From contig JAQCTH010000060.1 in the NCBI GenBank assembly GCA_027686065.1, positions 1 to 22,377 on the forward strand: a stretch of DNA of 22,377 nt, written 5' to 3'. The stretch is from Clostridiaceae bacterium AF10-41. GTDB lineage: Bacteria; Bacillota; Clostridia; Clostridiales; Clostridiaceae. Below, in pieces: positions 22,318-22,377 of the stretch; positions within the stretch are counted from its first letter, which is position 1, and each line of letters starts with the position of its first letter. The translations under genes were made by a program, and so were the position numbers. Under the pieces are notes generated by a model, which worked only from the letters and a program-made list of their open reading frames with translations, did not search any database and was not told the origin of the DNA.

Positions 22318-22377
22318 TTATAACACTCCTTTTACAAATATTTACTTTATGTATAGTATATATCAAATATTATATTT

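Overview
The window is very AT-rich, uses strong GGAGG-type ribosome binding sites, TTG/GTG starts and short U-tailed terminators, and encodes clostridial-type proteins (a Cys-rich small protein, a clostridial chemoreceptor, a heterodimeric ABC exporter, a sortase-anchored wall protein). This points to a cluster I Clostridium, of the C. butyricum/C. beijerinckii kind. The species is inferred from general character, not proven.

Layout. 1-2040: a small membrane protein, the decayed C-terminal half of a DJ-1/PfpI-family gene, a flavodoxin-domain protein whose start lies inside that remnant, and a GNAT acetyltransferase. 2041-2760: two compact units of very small ORFs (28 aa; then 31 and 63 aa), each closed by a terminator-like hairpin. 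2952-3395: a cysteine-rich protein, convergent with an AraC regulator (3484-4344, minus) across a long bidirectional hairpin.

4488-7688 is a four-gene unsaturated-uronate catabolic operon divergent from that AraC gene: KduI isomerase, a KduD/DhuD-type SDR, an RpiB/LacA-family isomerase of the streptococcal DhuI type, and a leaderless protein with an F5/8C-like carbohydrate-binding fold. Two unrelated isomerases proposed for the same step sit together. A perfect 48-bp palindrome separates genes two and three. No lyase, transporter, kinase or aldolase of the pathway is in the window.

7689-10500: a terminator, a doubtful ORF fragment, a HTH-only AraC protein, a methionine aminopeptidase with an N-terminal SEC-C zinc motif, a PHP phosphoesterase, and a structured intergenic repeat. 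10594-12654 (minus) is a chemoreceptor. 12881-17225 is a MarR-regulated drug-exporter-like module: a consensus promoter, three copies of a GTTAGA-N2-TCTAAC operator, marR, and two overlapping ABC half-transporters, one with a degenerate ATP site.

17273-20578 carries a long-leader gene for a 956-aa wall-anchored protein with two tandem NamZ (DUF1343, GH171) domains, an Ig-like domain and LPQTG. The window ends with an MTA/SAH nucleosidase and a convergent lipoprotein. The most notable points are the tandem NamZ surface protein, the doubled isomerases with the embedded palindrome, the triple MarR operator, and the self-contained 28-codon transcription unit.
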